A program made the position numbers and the translations under genes. DNA of 64,000 nt from Streptomyces guryensis (lineage in GTDB: Bacteria; Actinomycetota; Actinomycetes; Streptomycetales; Streptomycetaceae), in contig NZ_JAJSBI010000003.1 of NCBI RefSeq assembly GCF_021261325.1, forward strand, positions 483,401-547,400, given 5' to 3'. The first letter of the stretch is position 1. Each line of letters begins with the position of its first letter. Shown in pieces: positions 55,121-63,533 of this stretch. The notes under the pieces were generated by a model that did no database searches, had not been told where the DNA came from, and saw nothing but the letters and a program-made list of their open reading frames with translations.

Positions 55121-55228
55121 GACGACATCGCCCGGGAGGGGGCGTTGGAGATCAACTGCAGGGGCGGCACCGTGCTCTGCCGTCGGTGGGACCGTCTCGT
55201 GCCGGTGGGACCGCCTCGTCGGAAAGCC

Positions 55229-55263
55229 GAAGGGGCCCGGCCGTCTCCCGGCCGGACCCCTTC
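55229..55263. terminator. Large hairpin after the methyltransferase pseudogene
   Basis: GAAGGGG-C-CCGGCC pairs with GGCCGG-A-CCCCTTC, a 14-bp stem with one mismatch and a 7-nt loop. It is a probable bidirectional terminator. Confidence 0.65.
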
Positions 55264-55902
55264 AGACGCCCGTGGACCTGCGATGGTGCACCGATCGCGG
55301 GTCAACGCGAACGGGGCGTTCGTCAGGCCTTCTTGGTCTCCTAGTAATGGGCCGGGTCGGTGACCTGCGGGGATGTTTCCTGTGGGGCGCTGACCTGGTC
55401 TTTTGGCGATTGGTGGCGATGGGGGGCGACGGTCTTGAGCGGGTGTCCTGCGGACTGTATGCGGACTGCTGGTCCACGTGTGCGAGGGGATGGCACGGCG
55501 CGAAGGCTGTCGCGGTCCTGAGCTGTCAGGTTGTGATCGCTTGCCCGGCCGTAACTGAAGCACGGGCACAGGAGCGGCTGGCCCCTTCTGAGGGGCCGTG
55601 GAGTCGCAGATCGCAGAGACTGCAACGTTTCAATCCAGCCAGGTCGAATCGGCAGCTGATCACGACGTGTCCCGTTTGTGGCGACCGGTGTTTGTCCACG
55701 TCGGACGTAATTTTCCGCCGGTCGATAGTAAAGGGAGTCCAAAAATACCTGATCATGGCTTTCTGTTGAGCGGAATATTCCACTTCGGCCGGGTCTGATG
55801 CAGGCCGATACTGGACGGCTGAAACGCGCGAGGCGGTAATTCTCCGCTGTGACTAGTGTTCGATATCGCACGTATCTGCACGACGACCTGAAACGAGGGG
55901 AA
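55264..55902. other. 639-bp stretch without a recognisable gene
   Basis: No frame here gives a protein I can recognise. GC content drops toward the 3' end, just before sdpC. A perfect palindrome GGAATATTCC occurs at 55771-55780 beside TTGAGC, which may be part of the sdp promoter. The segment may be a remnant left by the event that brought in the sdp block. Confidence 0.5.
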
Positions 55903-56517
55903 ATGAAAAAGCGGAGATCATTAGGTAGAGGGGTGGCGGCAGGCGCTCTCGCCGCCGTGGTCACCCTAGGAGCATCGGCTGGTGTTTCATGGGCCTCCTC
56001 ATCGACCGGAAAAGAGAAGGCGGAGTACTCGACGGCGGAGATCATTCTGGGGGTTATGGGTAAGGGACCTGTCGCCCACGACCACCCGGAAGTCGCCCTC
56101 GTGCCGGCCGGTCAGGCCAAGGGTGCCGACAGCAAATCTGTGGCCGCTTTCCTGCAGCTGGCGGCAGCAAAGGACTCGGGGTTCGCGGAGAAGTTCCGCA
56201 GCGAAGTGACGTCGGGCGATCCCTATCAGGTCCAGAACGGGCTCAAGCGACTGGAGAGCATGTCCCGGGACGTTGCCAGGGATGTGGCCGAGAAGCGCAC
56301 CTCGGTGAACCCGGCGTCCTCCGCTGGTTGGTTCTTCACCAATGACACGGTCGCGGTCGACGCGGTGGCTGTGCAGCACTGGAGCTTCGCGACTACCGGT
56401 GCCGTCGCAGCTGAAGCCGTAGGTGTCGTGGTCGTCGTGCTGACCGTCTCGCCGGAGCATCAGAACCTGACCACCGACAAGGCCGTAGCGGCGCTGTCGA
56501 CGGGGTTGGCTGGCTGA
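55903..56517 (+). CDS. sdpC: SdpC-like antimicrobial protein precursor
   Basis: The 204-aa protein begins with a basic signal peptide (MKKRRSLGRG, hydrophobic to ~29, cleavage near SWA). The middle region, EYSTAEIILGVMGKGPVA and later F-x-SEVTSGDPYQVQNGLKRLES, fits the SdpC toxin family. Residues ~143-182 form a hydrophobic segment (VAAEAVGVVVVVLTV) where SDP peptide lies in Bacillus. There are no cysteines, unlike Bacillus SDP. Codon 7 is TTA. GAGGGG precedes the ATG. sdpA and sdpB genes follow in the same direction. Confidence 0.75.
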   Translation: MKKRRSLGRGVAAGALAAVVTLGASAGVSWASSSTGKEKAEYSTAEIILGVMGKGPVAHDHPEVALVPAGQAKGADSKSVAAFLQLAAAKDSGFAEKFRSEVTSGDPYQVQNGLKRLESMSRDVARDVAEKRTSVNPASSAGWFFTNDTVAVDAVAVQHWSFATTGAVAAEAVGVVVVVLTVSPEHQNLTTDKAVAALSTGLAG

Positions 56518-56577
56518 CCATTGTTTGAAGGGGGCGGCTCCGCCTGAAGCGGACGCCTACGGGGAGTATGGAAAATA

Positions 56578-57120
56578 ATGTCTCGCATAGGCTTCTTTGG
56601 CGGCGCCGCCCTTTGGGGCGTGCTCGGCGTAATCTCTGTTATGGCGGCACTTCCTGATGCTGCGGCATCTCCACCCGGAATGGCAACGTCGCGTCAGACG
56701 ATCAGTAGGGTTTGGCCGCAGGGGTGGGGGTTCTTCACCAAGAGTCCCAGGACACCGGCTAATGTGGCCTACAAGATTGCCGGAGATGGAATGCCGAAGA
56801 ATGCTCTCATCGGCCCCAACGCCACTCCGTCGAATCTTTTTGGAGCCAGCAGGAGAGCAAGGGCTCAAGGGCCCGAGATAGCCAGCCTGCTCCACTCGAT
56901 ACCAGAAAGCGCGTGGAAAGAATGCGGCGCGTACGTCGTTGCCGACTGCCGGGTTAGCGAATTTAAGGCTGCTCCCCAGGTGGCGAATGGGTCTCCGATT
57001 CCGACGCTGTGCGGACAGATCATCCTGACTTCAGAGGAGCCCGTCCCCTGGGCGTGGCGCAGCATCGCAAAGCATCAGTACCGGATCACGAAGGCGGCGG
57101 CGGTGAACGTCCAGTGCTGA
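56578..57120 (+). CDS. sdpA: SdpA-family protein
   Basis: A 180-aa protein with an N-terminal hydrophobic helix (residues ~5-27) then a soluble domain with VWPQGWGFFTKSPR, typical of SdpA, and paired cysteines (ECGAYVVADC; TLCGQI). In Bacillus, SdpA works with SdpB to mature the SdpC toxin, probably at the membrane. It starts at the ATG at 56578, 60 bp after sdpC, and overlaps sdpB. GC content is clearly lower than in flanking genes. Confidence 0.78.
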   Translation: MSRIGFFGGAALWGVLGVISVMAALPDAAASPPGMATSRQTISRVWPQGWGFFTKSPRTPANVAYKIAGDGMPKNALIGPNATPSNLFGASRRARAQGPEIASLLHSIPESAWKECGAYVVADCRVSEFKAAPQVANGSPIPTLCGQIILTSEEPVPWAWRSIAKHQYRITKAAAVNVQC

Positions 57121-58088
57121 AACTGACTAGATGGCAGCCACCCGCCGATGCACAACGATTCGACCCTCGTACCAATGTCTACGGCCTCGCGCGCACGTTG
57201 TTGGCGATTGGTATGTTCGCCACCCTCGTGTTCACGCCGGCTGGGGCTCTCTTTCACCCGGTTATCGGCATGGGCAGAGCGCCGTACTGCGACGGGGTGT
57301 CGGCCGTTTCAGGGTTCTGCGTCGGTGGGCACGGATTAAGTCCCGACGTGCGCAGATACCTTCTGGCCCTGCTCTTGGTGCCGTCCATCATCGGCTGGCG
57401 GCCTAGGATCTTTGTCATTCCGCAGTGGTGGGTTGCGTTCAGTATCGCCAACTCGCTCAGCCTGCCGGACGGCGGCGACAACGTTGCTCTTATTCTGACT
57501 CTGGCCATGATCCCCTTCGGGCTGGCGGACGATCGAGTATGGCATTGGACTGTTAAAGACACGACGAAACCCTTGGCGAACTCGGCAGCCGCGTTCTGCT
57601 ATGTCACCCATTGGGTGATACGCATTCAAGTAGCGGGAATCTATTTTCAGTCGGCCGTGGCAAAATTTGGCGTGAAAGAGTGGGCCAACGGTACGGCCCT
57701 CTATTACTGGCTGAATGATCCGACCTTCGGGCTTCTTGGGTTCTGGAAGCCGGTTGCGCAGCCCATCCTGGAAAACAGATACACAGTCTCCGCTTTCACT
57801 TGGGGTACCATTATCGTCGAGCTCACTTTATCATTTGCGTTGTTCTGGAAGCTCGCGACGCGGAGACGTGTGTTCTGGCTGGGCATCATGCTTCATGCTG
57901 GCATAGCGATCTTCATGGGGCTCTTCAGTTTCGCGGTCATCATGTTCGGTGCGCTGGTCCTGGCGCTGCAGGATCCGAACGTAAATCTCGACTTCCGCCG
58001 TATGGTGCGAAAAGGTGCAACAAGGAAGGATGGGGCTAATGGCGCGAGTAGTGGTGCAGTGCGCGGTGGGTCACTTGTTCTCGACTGA
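57114..58088 (+). CDS. sdpB: SdpB-family multi-span membrane protein (HTTM type)
   Basis: From the GTG at 57114 the 324-aa product has about seven membrane segments and HTTM/SdpB-like features such as RTLLAIGMFATLVF near the start and IQVAGIYFQSAVAKFGVKEWANGTALYYWL in the middle. In Bacillus, SdpB is needed to process SdpC. The start overlaps the sdpA stop by 7 bp, so translation is coupled. Two TTA codons occur, at 57336 and 57828. Confidence 0.8.
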   Translation: MLKLTRWQPPADAQRFDPRTNVYGLARTLLAIGMFATLVFTPAGALFHPVIGMGRAPYCDGVSAVSGFCVGGHGLSPDVRRYLLALLLVPSIIGWRPRIFVIPQWWVAFSIANSLSLPDGGDNVALILTLAMIPFGLADDRVWHWTVKDTTKPLANSAAAFCYVTHWVIRIQVAGIYFQSAVAKFGVKEWANGTALYYWLNDPTFGLLGFWKPVAQPILENRYTVSAFTWGTIIVELTLSFALFWKLATRRRVFWLGIMLHAGIAIFMGLFSFAVIMFGALVLALQDPNVNLDFRRMVRKGATRKDGANGASSGAVRGGSLVLD

Positions 58089-58254
58089 GTGGGTCAGTTT
58101 TGTCTCGTTCAAAGCTGTAAGGCTTGGACGGAAGCGCTATCAGAAGTGTCCTGAGTGCGGTCGATTCCGGATGGTGCAGAAGGTTTCCCGTCAAAGCGTC
58201 GGAGACGCACGGTATCGTGAGGCGATGCACCGTTTTGACGGTAAAGGCGTGTGA
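58039..58254 (+). CDS. Small zinc-ribbon-like protein overlapping sdpB
   Basis: The 71-aa product has VVQCAVGHLFSTEWV and SFKAVRLGRKRYQKCPECGRF, which supply C-x4-H and CPEC ligands for zinc. Similar small proteins are common in streptomycetes without known function. The ATG at 58039 lies inside the last 50 bp of sdpB in another frame. Its basic tail is longer than usual. It may belong to the sdp operon, but it does not look like a SdpI-type immunity protein. Confidence 0.65.
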   Translation: MARVVVQCAVGHLFSTEWVSFVSFKAVRLGRKRYQKCPECGRFRMVQKVSRQSVGDARYREAMHRFDGKGV

Positions 58255-58328
58255 CCGCCGAAACGAGGAGTGTTCCCTGTCTACGTCCGCCGGAGTGTGT
58301 TCCTACAACAACTCTGCAATTGGCGCCT

Positions 58329-58829
58329 CTATTGCCAGCCGTCGAGGGAGACCTCCGGGCCTGCCGAAAGGTACCGGTGGAGGGCGCTTGAGGTGGTGTC
58401 CACGAAGTTCTCCGGGACTGAGCCGGCGTCGACCCACCGGACCTGGGCGTGCTTGCGTGGCTCGCGGTTTTCGGGTTCGCCGGTCCATTCGTGGGCAGCG
58501 AAGACGACGGTGAGGAAGCCGTTGGGTGCCTCCACGCCCCAGGCGCCATGGATGATGTGGGCGACCTTCAGGGACTCTGGCTTCACCGTCAGGCCAGTCT
58601 CCTCGTACAGCTCGCGCACGGCGGTTTCGGTGATGGGTTCGCCGGGTTCGCTCTTGCCGACGGGCAGGTCCCACATGCCCTGGGCGAACTTGGCGTTCTG
58701 GCTGCGCTGGAGGAGGACGACGCGGTTGGTGGCCTTGTCGTGGACGATGACGGCGGCGACCAGCAGGGTCATGGATTCGAGGGCGGGCGGCAAGGCTTTG
58801 GGCTGGTCGTCGGTTGTCCGCTGAGCCAC
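58329..58829 (-). CDS. Nudix hydrolase
   Basis: The 166-aa protein has a complete Nudix box, G-x5-E-x7-REL-x-EE-x-G, in GKSEPGEPITETAVRELYEE. It should hydrolyse a nucleoside diphosphate linked to another group; the substrate is unknown. The start is the GTG at 58829. It lies 35 bp downstream of the XRE-TPR regulator gene on the same strand, so they are probably an operon. Confidence 0.87.
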   Translation of the reverse strand: MAQRTTDDQPKALPPALESMTLLVAAVIVHDKATNRVVLLQRSQNAKFAQGMWDLPVGKSEPGEPITETAVRELYEETGLTVKPESLKVAHIIHGAWGVEAPNGFLTVVFAAHEWTGEPENREPRKHAQVRWVDAGSVPENFVDTTSSALHRYLSAGPEVSLDGWQ

Positions 58830-58864
58830 GGCTTGTGTCCCTTCATCGGCCGGATGGTGGCAGC

Positions 58865-60220
58865 TTAGGCCAGTGCTTCGCGTGCGCGGCGGGCGAGTTC
58901 GGCGGCTCCGGGCACTTTGCGGCGCTGGTAGATGGAGAGGGTGGAGCGGAGCGAGGTGATCGCTTTGCGGGTGCGGTCGGACGTCATTCCCTCCATCAGG
59001 GTCAGGGCCTGTGACCAGGCGGCGACGGCTTCGTCGGCTCGGGCCTGGGCGGCGAGGCTGTCGCCGAGGTCGGCGTGCGTGAGGGCGTGGACGCGCTTGT
59101 ACTTCTCGGGGTCCCAGCGCACCAGGGCGTCGCGGTGTTGTTGCTCGGTGCCGACGTGGTCGGCGAGGTCGGTCAGGGTACGGGCGGTGTGGCTGGCGAC
59201 GGTGCCAGCGGCCGGGCCGCTGACGCGGGAGTAGCTGGGCTGGGGACCGTCGTCGCGCAGGAGGGCGTCTTCGGCGGCGAGCAGGGCGCGGGCTGCTGCT
59301 GGCTTCGCGCCGACCGCGGCGTAAGCGCGGGCGTGGGTGATGTGCAGTAGCGCCTCGGTCTGGCCGTCGACGTGGCCCAGGCCGCGAGTGAGGGCGCCTT
59401 CGACGAGGTCGACGCAGTGGTGGGGCTGCTTGAGGCTCAGTGCCTGATGGGCGAGGGCGCGCATCATCCAGGCGGCGTGGCCGCGTGGGTCGGCTTCGCA
59501 GGCGAGCTGGTAGCCGACCTGGTAGTAGCGCTGAGCGGCGCCTTCCTGGCCGAGGTCGTGGTGCTTCCACCCGGCGAGGTACGCGAGCTCGGCAACGGCA
59601 CCGAAGGCGGCTTGCCGTAGCGCTTCATTCGGGAATCGGCCGCGGAGCATGGGAGCCGCCGTGTCGGCGAGGTAGGCCGTGACCGTGGTCAGGCCATGGC
59701 CGCCGCCGAGGCGTTCGTCGGCCGCGCTGAAGGCAGCTGTGATTTGGCGTACGACGTCCACGTCCTCCATCCCGACCAGTGAGATGCCGGTGCGGGCCCG
59801 CAACATCCGGGCGGTGGCCTCGTGGTCGTAGAAGAGGGGCATGGCCACGCCGGCCGTGGTGAAGGCAGCCACGGCAAGGAAGCGGCGGCGTTCGACGTCG
59901 GCACGGCCCAGATCGGTGGCGGCCAGAACAGGATCGGGCTCCTGCGCCACCGTAGTTTCGGGTGCCCGAAGGCCAATCTCCACCAGAGTGATGGGGCGGC
60001 CTGCCCGGCGGGACAGCGCCTCAGCGAGGTACTGGCCGGTCCGTCCGGTCGGCTGGCGTGTGCCGTTCACCCAGTGGGAGACGGCCGACTTGTTGGTCTG
60101 GAGGATTTCTCCGTTCTCGGCCGCGATACGCCGGATGTCCTTCGCCAGAGTCTCGTACGTGCAGCCGATTGCCTCGATGACATCACGCAGGCGGGAGTTG
60201 GGCCCTCTCGGCGCTGCCAC
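58865..60220 (-). CDS. XRE-family regulator with TPR domain
   Basis: The 451-aa protein has an N-terminal XRE-type helix-turn-helix (LQTNKSAVSHWVNGTRQPTG, residues ~41-60). An ERRRFLAVAAFTTAGVAMP linker near 112 and TPR-like repeats to the C-terminus follow. This layout is common in Streptomyces and reminiscent of peptide- or protein-sensing regulators. It diverges from a four-gene set at 60446-63442 across 225 bp and may control it and the Nudix gene. Confidence 0.8.
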   Translation of the reverse strand: MAAPRGPNSRLRDVIEAIGCTYETLAKDIRRIAAENGEILQTNKSAVSHWVNGTRQPTGRTGQYLAEALSRRAGRPITLVEIGLRAPETTVAQEPDPVLAATDLGRADVERRRFLAVAAFTTAGVAMPLFYDHEATARMLRARTGISLVGMEDVDVVRQITAAFSAADERLGGGHGLTTVTAYLADTAAPMLRGRFPNEALRQAAFGAVAELAYLAGWKHHDLGQEGAAQRYYQVGYQLACEADPRGHAAWMMRALAHQALSLKQPHHCVDLVEGALTRGLGHVDGQTEALLHITHARAYAAVGAKPAAARALLAAEDALLRDDGPQPSYSRVSGPAAGTVASHTARTLTDLADHVGTEQQHRDALVRWDPEKYKRVHALTHADLGDSLAAQARADEAVAAWSQALTLMEGMTSDRTRKAITSLRSTLSIYQRRKVPGAAELARRAREALA

Positions 60221-60445
60221 GATCGCCTCCGCTCCGGAGCTGTAAACCGCGTATACCGCTTCAACTGCCTCTCACCGTACCCACCGTGCGTGACGGAGGG
60301 TTCACTAATCATCAGCCGCCCGGCCCCGGTCCGACACCGTGACCAGGCTCCCCCTTCCGGCCGGGCGGTCCCCGAAGTTCCGTACGCCTACACCGGGTTC
60401 GGGCATTCCTGTGCCCGAACTCGGCCGATCAGAGACGGAGACACG

Positions 60446-61198
60446 GTGACCATCATCGACACCAAGGCCGCCATCACGGTCGTACTGCCTGAGGCGTTCG
60501 ACGAGCGTTGGAGCCGGTTGCCCGGCATCCAGGTCGACGGCCAGCGCATCACCATCGACCCGGCCGAGTACTTCTTCCGCTTCGAGTCCAACACCTGGCT
60601 CGTCGCGGACTGGGAGCTGGTCAAGTCCCAGCTCTTGGAGGCGCAGGAGACGACCGAGAGTGCGGTCGAGCAGCTCGCGTTGGACTTCATCAAGGCCCAC
60701 GCCGCCTCAACCTCGGACGCCGCCCGAGTCCTGTCCACCGCGTACGAGGTGTACGCCTACCTGTTCCGCGACGAGCACCTCGCCAACCTCGGCCTGCCGC
60801 AGATCACCGCCGAGCACCTGCGGATGCTGCGCGAGGCGGCCACGCTGATGGCACTGAACAAGGTCGAGCTGGACGGGCACATCTCCAACGTCGGCCCGTG
60901 CTGGTTCTTCCCCGCCGCCACCTCCGTCGTCTTCGACCTGGACGACGAGATGGGCGGGACGCTCGACGAGGTCTACCACGGCGGCTGGTTCAACGAGCAC
61001 CGCCGTATCGAGTCCATCAAGGCCCACGCCGCTCTCGGCGGCCGGCTCGTGCACGGCTGCCAGTCCGTGCCGGACCAGTCCGGCGGAGTCGTCGCGCCCT
61101 ACGGTGCGTCGATGACCGCCTTCCGCGACGACCTCGCGGCCTTCAAGGCCGGCTGGATCGAGCAGGTCTACGCCCATCGCGTGAGCCCTGCCGCATAG
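60446..61198 (+). CDS. Uncharacterised conserved-looking protein
   Basis: From the GTG at 60446, after GGAG, the product is 250 aa. I do not recognise a family. It is acidic, has no signal peptide or membrane segment, and contains histidine/tryptophan-rich stretches (GPCWFFPAATSVVFDLDDEMGG; YHGGWFNEHRRIESIKAHAALGG) that could form an active site. It is the first gene of a co-directional set with a phosphotransferase-like protein, a methyltransferase and a HAD protein. Confidence 0.65.
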   Translation: MTIIDTKAAITVVLPEAFDERWSRLPGIQVDGQRITIDPAEYFFRFESNTWLVADWELVKSQLLEAQETTESAVEQLALDFIKAHAASTSDAARVLSTAYEVYAYLFRDEHLANLGLPQITAEHLRMLREAATLMALNKVELDGHISNVGPCWFFPAATSVVFDLDDEMGGTLDEVYHGGWFNEHRRIESIKAHAALGGRLVHGCQSVPDQSGGVVAPYGASMTAFRDDLAAFKAGWIEQVYAHRVSPAA

Positions 61199-61280
61199 CA
61201 CCACACCGCACACCAGGCTCCGGGGCGGGCCGGCATCTCTCGCCCGCCCCGGATGCCCCCAACCTCCCTGGAGCCCCCAC

Positions 61281-62192
61281 GTGACCGCGAACCCCAGCGC
61301 CGAACTCCTCGACAACCTGCTCACCCTGGCCGGACGGACCACCGCCCTGCGCGAGGAGGTGCGCGTGTGGTCCATGTCCGGTGTCGAGCGCCTGACCTTC
61401 CCCGATGCCAGCACCGCGATCTTCAAGTACGCGAAGCGGCCCTTCGACAGCGAGGACCAGGCCCTTCGCCTGGCGCACACGCTCGGCGTCCCCGTCCCGC
61501 AGGTCCACGCCTCCGCCGTCCTGGACGGTTGGCTCGGCATGCTCATGGAGGACCTCGGCCCCGCCGTCCGCGACGCCGACGACCTCGACGGCACCGCCGC
61601 GGCTGTGGTCCTGCACAGCACCCGTACGGCTGCTGGCCTTCCCGTCCTCGACCAGGTCCGCCTTCGCTCACTGCCGAACCGGGCCCTGGAACACCTCGCC
61701 CAGCTCCGCAAGGCCGAGCGCTGGCAAGACACGGACGACATCGAGGACGCGCTCGACCAGATTGCTCAGGCAGCCAAGGCCCGGTCGGCCGGTACGACTG
61801 TGGCGCCGTTCGGCTGGGTGCACTCCGAGTTCCACCCCACCAGCCTCCACATTGGCCAACAAAGCTGGCGGCTGCTGGACTTCGCCCGCGCCTTCACCGG
61901 CCCCGGCCTGCTCGACCTGGCCAGCTGGCACGGCACCCTGGACACTCCCGATCCCGTACGTCTGCGGGTCTTCCTGGAGCAGTACGTCACCGCCGGCGGC
62001 ACCCCGGACGCCCTCACTCGGCGCGGCGGACTCACCGCCGAGAACTGGGCGCTGGGCTGGCACCGCATGTGGGCCGTCGAGTGGTTCATGGAACAGTCCA
62101 TCCGCTGGATCAACGACCCGGCCACCGACCCCGGCTACATCAAGGCGGTACGCCGCCACCTCACCGACGTCCTCCACCTCCTGGAGGTCTGA
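61281..62192 (+). CDS. Phosphotransferase (APH/choline-kinase fold), probably degenerate
   Basis: The 303-aa protein has the overall pattern of aminoglycoside phosphotransferase-like kinases: LGVPVPQVHA and a hinge MLMEDLG in the N-lobe; LLDFARAFTGPGLLDLASW for the metal-binding region. The catalytic loop reads HSEFHPTS instead of the usual HGDLHPGN, so the catalytic Asp is replaced by Glu and the Asn by Ser. It may be a weak kinase or a binding protein. The start is the GTG at 61281. The methyltransferase gene follows after one base. Confidence 0.75.
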   Translation: MTANPSAELLDNLLTLAGRTTALREEVRVWSMSGVERLTFPDASTAIFKYAKRPFDSEDQALRLAHTLGVPVPQVHASAVLDGWLGMLMEDLGPAVRDADDLDGTAAAVVLHSTRTAAGLPVLDQVRLRSLPNRALEHLAQLRKAERWQDTDDIEDALDQIAQAAKARSAGTTVAPFGWVHSEFHPTSLHIGQQSWRLLDFARAFTGPGLLDLASWHGTLDTPDPVRLRVFLEQYVTAGGTPDALTRRGGLTAENWALGWHRMWAVEWFMEQSIRWINDPATDPGYIKAVRRHLTDVLHLLEV

Positions 62193-62193
62193 C

Positions 62194-62886
62194 GTGCTCG
62201 CCCAGGCATCCCCCTGGTACGTCCACGCCCTCCAGCGCAGCACGGCCGGCCCCGCCGAGCCGCTGTCGGTACCTGCACGGATGGAATGGACGACGCGGCC
62301 GGGCAGCGGGCCCGGAGCCGAGATTCTCGGACCCGACCTGCGCTGCAAGCGGCTGCTGGAACTCGGCTGCGGCCCCGGCCACAATGCCGCCCACCTTGCC
62401 ACCCGCTACGGCGCCCAGGTCACCGGTGTCGATCTGGTCGGCCTGCAGGTTCGCCGGGCCCGGTCGCACTACGGGCGGCTGAACAATCTGACCTTCGTCG
62501 CCGGCCATGCCCTGCACTACCTGCAAGCCTCCGACGAGCAGTTCGACGCCATCTACTCCGTCTTCGGGGCCATCGGCTTGGTAGCCCCCGAGCTTCTGCT
62601 CCCGGCCATCGCCCAGCACCTCAAACCCGGGCGCACCCTCGCCTTCTCCGTCCCCCACCCCAAGCGCGGTGGCTTGCGACCCACCGCCGACGACCGACCC
62701 CGCCGGGACTACGTCACTCTCCCCGACCGCACCCGCCTACCCATCGCCCGCTGGGACTTCGATGCCGACCGCTGGGAGAAACACCTCGACCGCGCCGGCC
62801 TCTGGCTCACCTCGGCCCAGGAGTTCCACGACGCCCGCCGCGGCCTCTGGCCCACCACGTTGCTGATCACCGCGCGCAAGCTCTGA
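62194..62886 (+). CDS. Class I SAM-dependent methyltransferase
   Basis: The 230-aa protein has SAM motif I LLELGCGPGHNAAHLA, an acidic residue in TGVDLVGLQ (motif II), and FDAIYSVFGAIG as motif IV. The substrate is unknown. GGAGG lies before the GTG at 62194, which is one base after the phosphotransferase-like gene, so the two are translationally coupled. Confidence 0.87.
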   Translation: MLAQASPWYVHALQRSTAGPAEPLSVPARMEWTTRPGSGPGAEILGPDLRCKRLLELGCGPGHNAAHLATRYGAQVTGVDLVGLQVRRARSHYGRLNNLTFVAGHALHYLQASDEQFDAIYSVFGAIGLVAPELLLPAIAQHLKPGRTLAFSVPHPKRGGLRPTADDRPRRDYVTLPDRTRLPIARWDFDADRWEKHLDRAGLWLTSAQEFHDARRGLWPTTLLITARKL

Positions 62887-62917
62887 CCCCCACTCCGCCG
62901 CCTCTTGGGAGAAACCG

Positions 62918-63442
62918 ATGCGCCCGCCTTATCTGCTCCTCGACGTCGACGGCGTCCTCATACCCTTCCCGGACGCCGATGGGACCAGTCCGGCCACCCA
63001 CGACCGCCACGACGTCGTTCCCACCGGCCTTAGCGCCGACGATCCGGTCACCGTCTGGCTCAGCCCGAGCCATGGCCCCTTGCTCATGGACGTGATACGG
63101 ACCGGCCTGGTCACCCCGGTCTGGTGCACCAGCTGGCGCCAGGACGCCACCACACTGATCGGGCCGCTCCTCGGCCTCCCGTCCCTGCCATACGTCGACC
63201 TCCCGCGTCCGCAGATCACCACCAGCCACCCCAACGGCTACCTCTGGAAACGAGACCATGTCGATGCCTGGCTGGGCGATAAGCCTGTTGCTTGGGTCGA
63301 CGATGACTTCACCGCCCTCGACCATGCCTGGGCAGCAGAGCGCACGGCGCGGGGCATGGCGACTTTCTTGGTCCAGCCTGATCCCCACATCGGGTTGTTG
63401 GCCGAGCACCTGGCTGAGAAGCCGTATCTCAACCGAACGTGA
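62918..63442 (+). CDS. HAD-fold hydrolase (HAD in Swiss-army-knife RNA-repair type)
   Basis: The 174-aa protein has the HAD nucleophile motif LLLDVDGVLIPF at the N-terminus, VWCTSWRQDA as motif II, the lysine in YLWKRDHV, and WVDDDFTALD as motif IV. The short cap-less form resembles HAD domains assigned to RNA-repair proteins and is often a phosphatase. It starts at ATG 62918 after GGGAGAA. Confidence 0.8.
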   Translation: MRPPYLLLDVDGVLIPFPDADGTSPATHDRHDVVPTGLSADDPVTVWLSPSHGPLLMDVIRTGLVTPVWCTSWRQDATTLIGPLLGLPSLPYVDLPRPQITTSHPNGYLWKRDHVDAWLGDKPVAWVDDDFTALDHAWAAERTARGMATFLVQPDPHIGLLAEHLAEKPYLNRT

Positions 63443-63533
63443 TCGCTTGATTTCCGCTGGTCAGGCATGGTCTGGCTCGGAGTGAGGGAGGCATGCGGCG
63501 TCTTGTTTCGGCTCCGTGATCGAGGGGTGCGCG

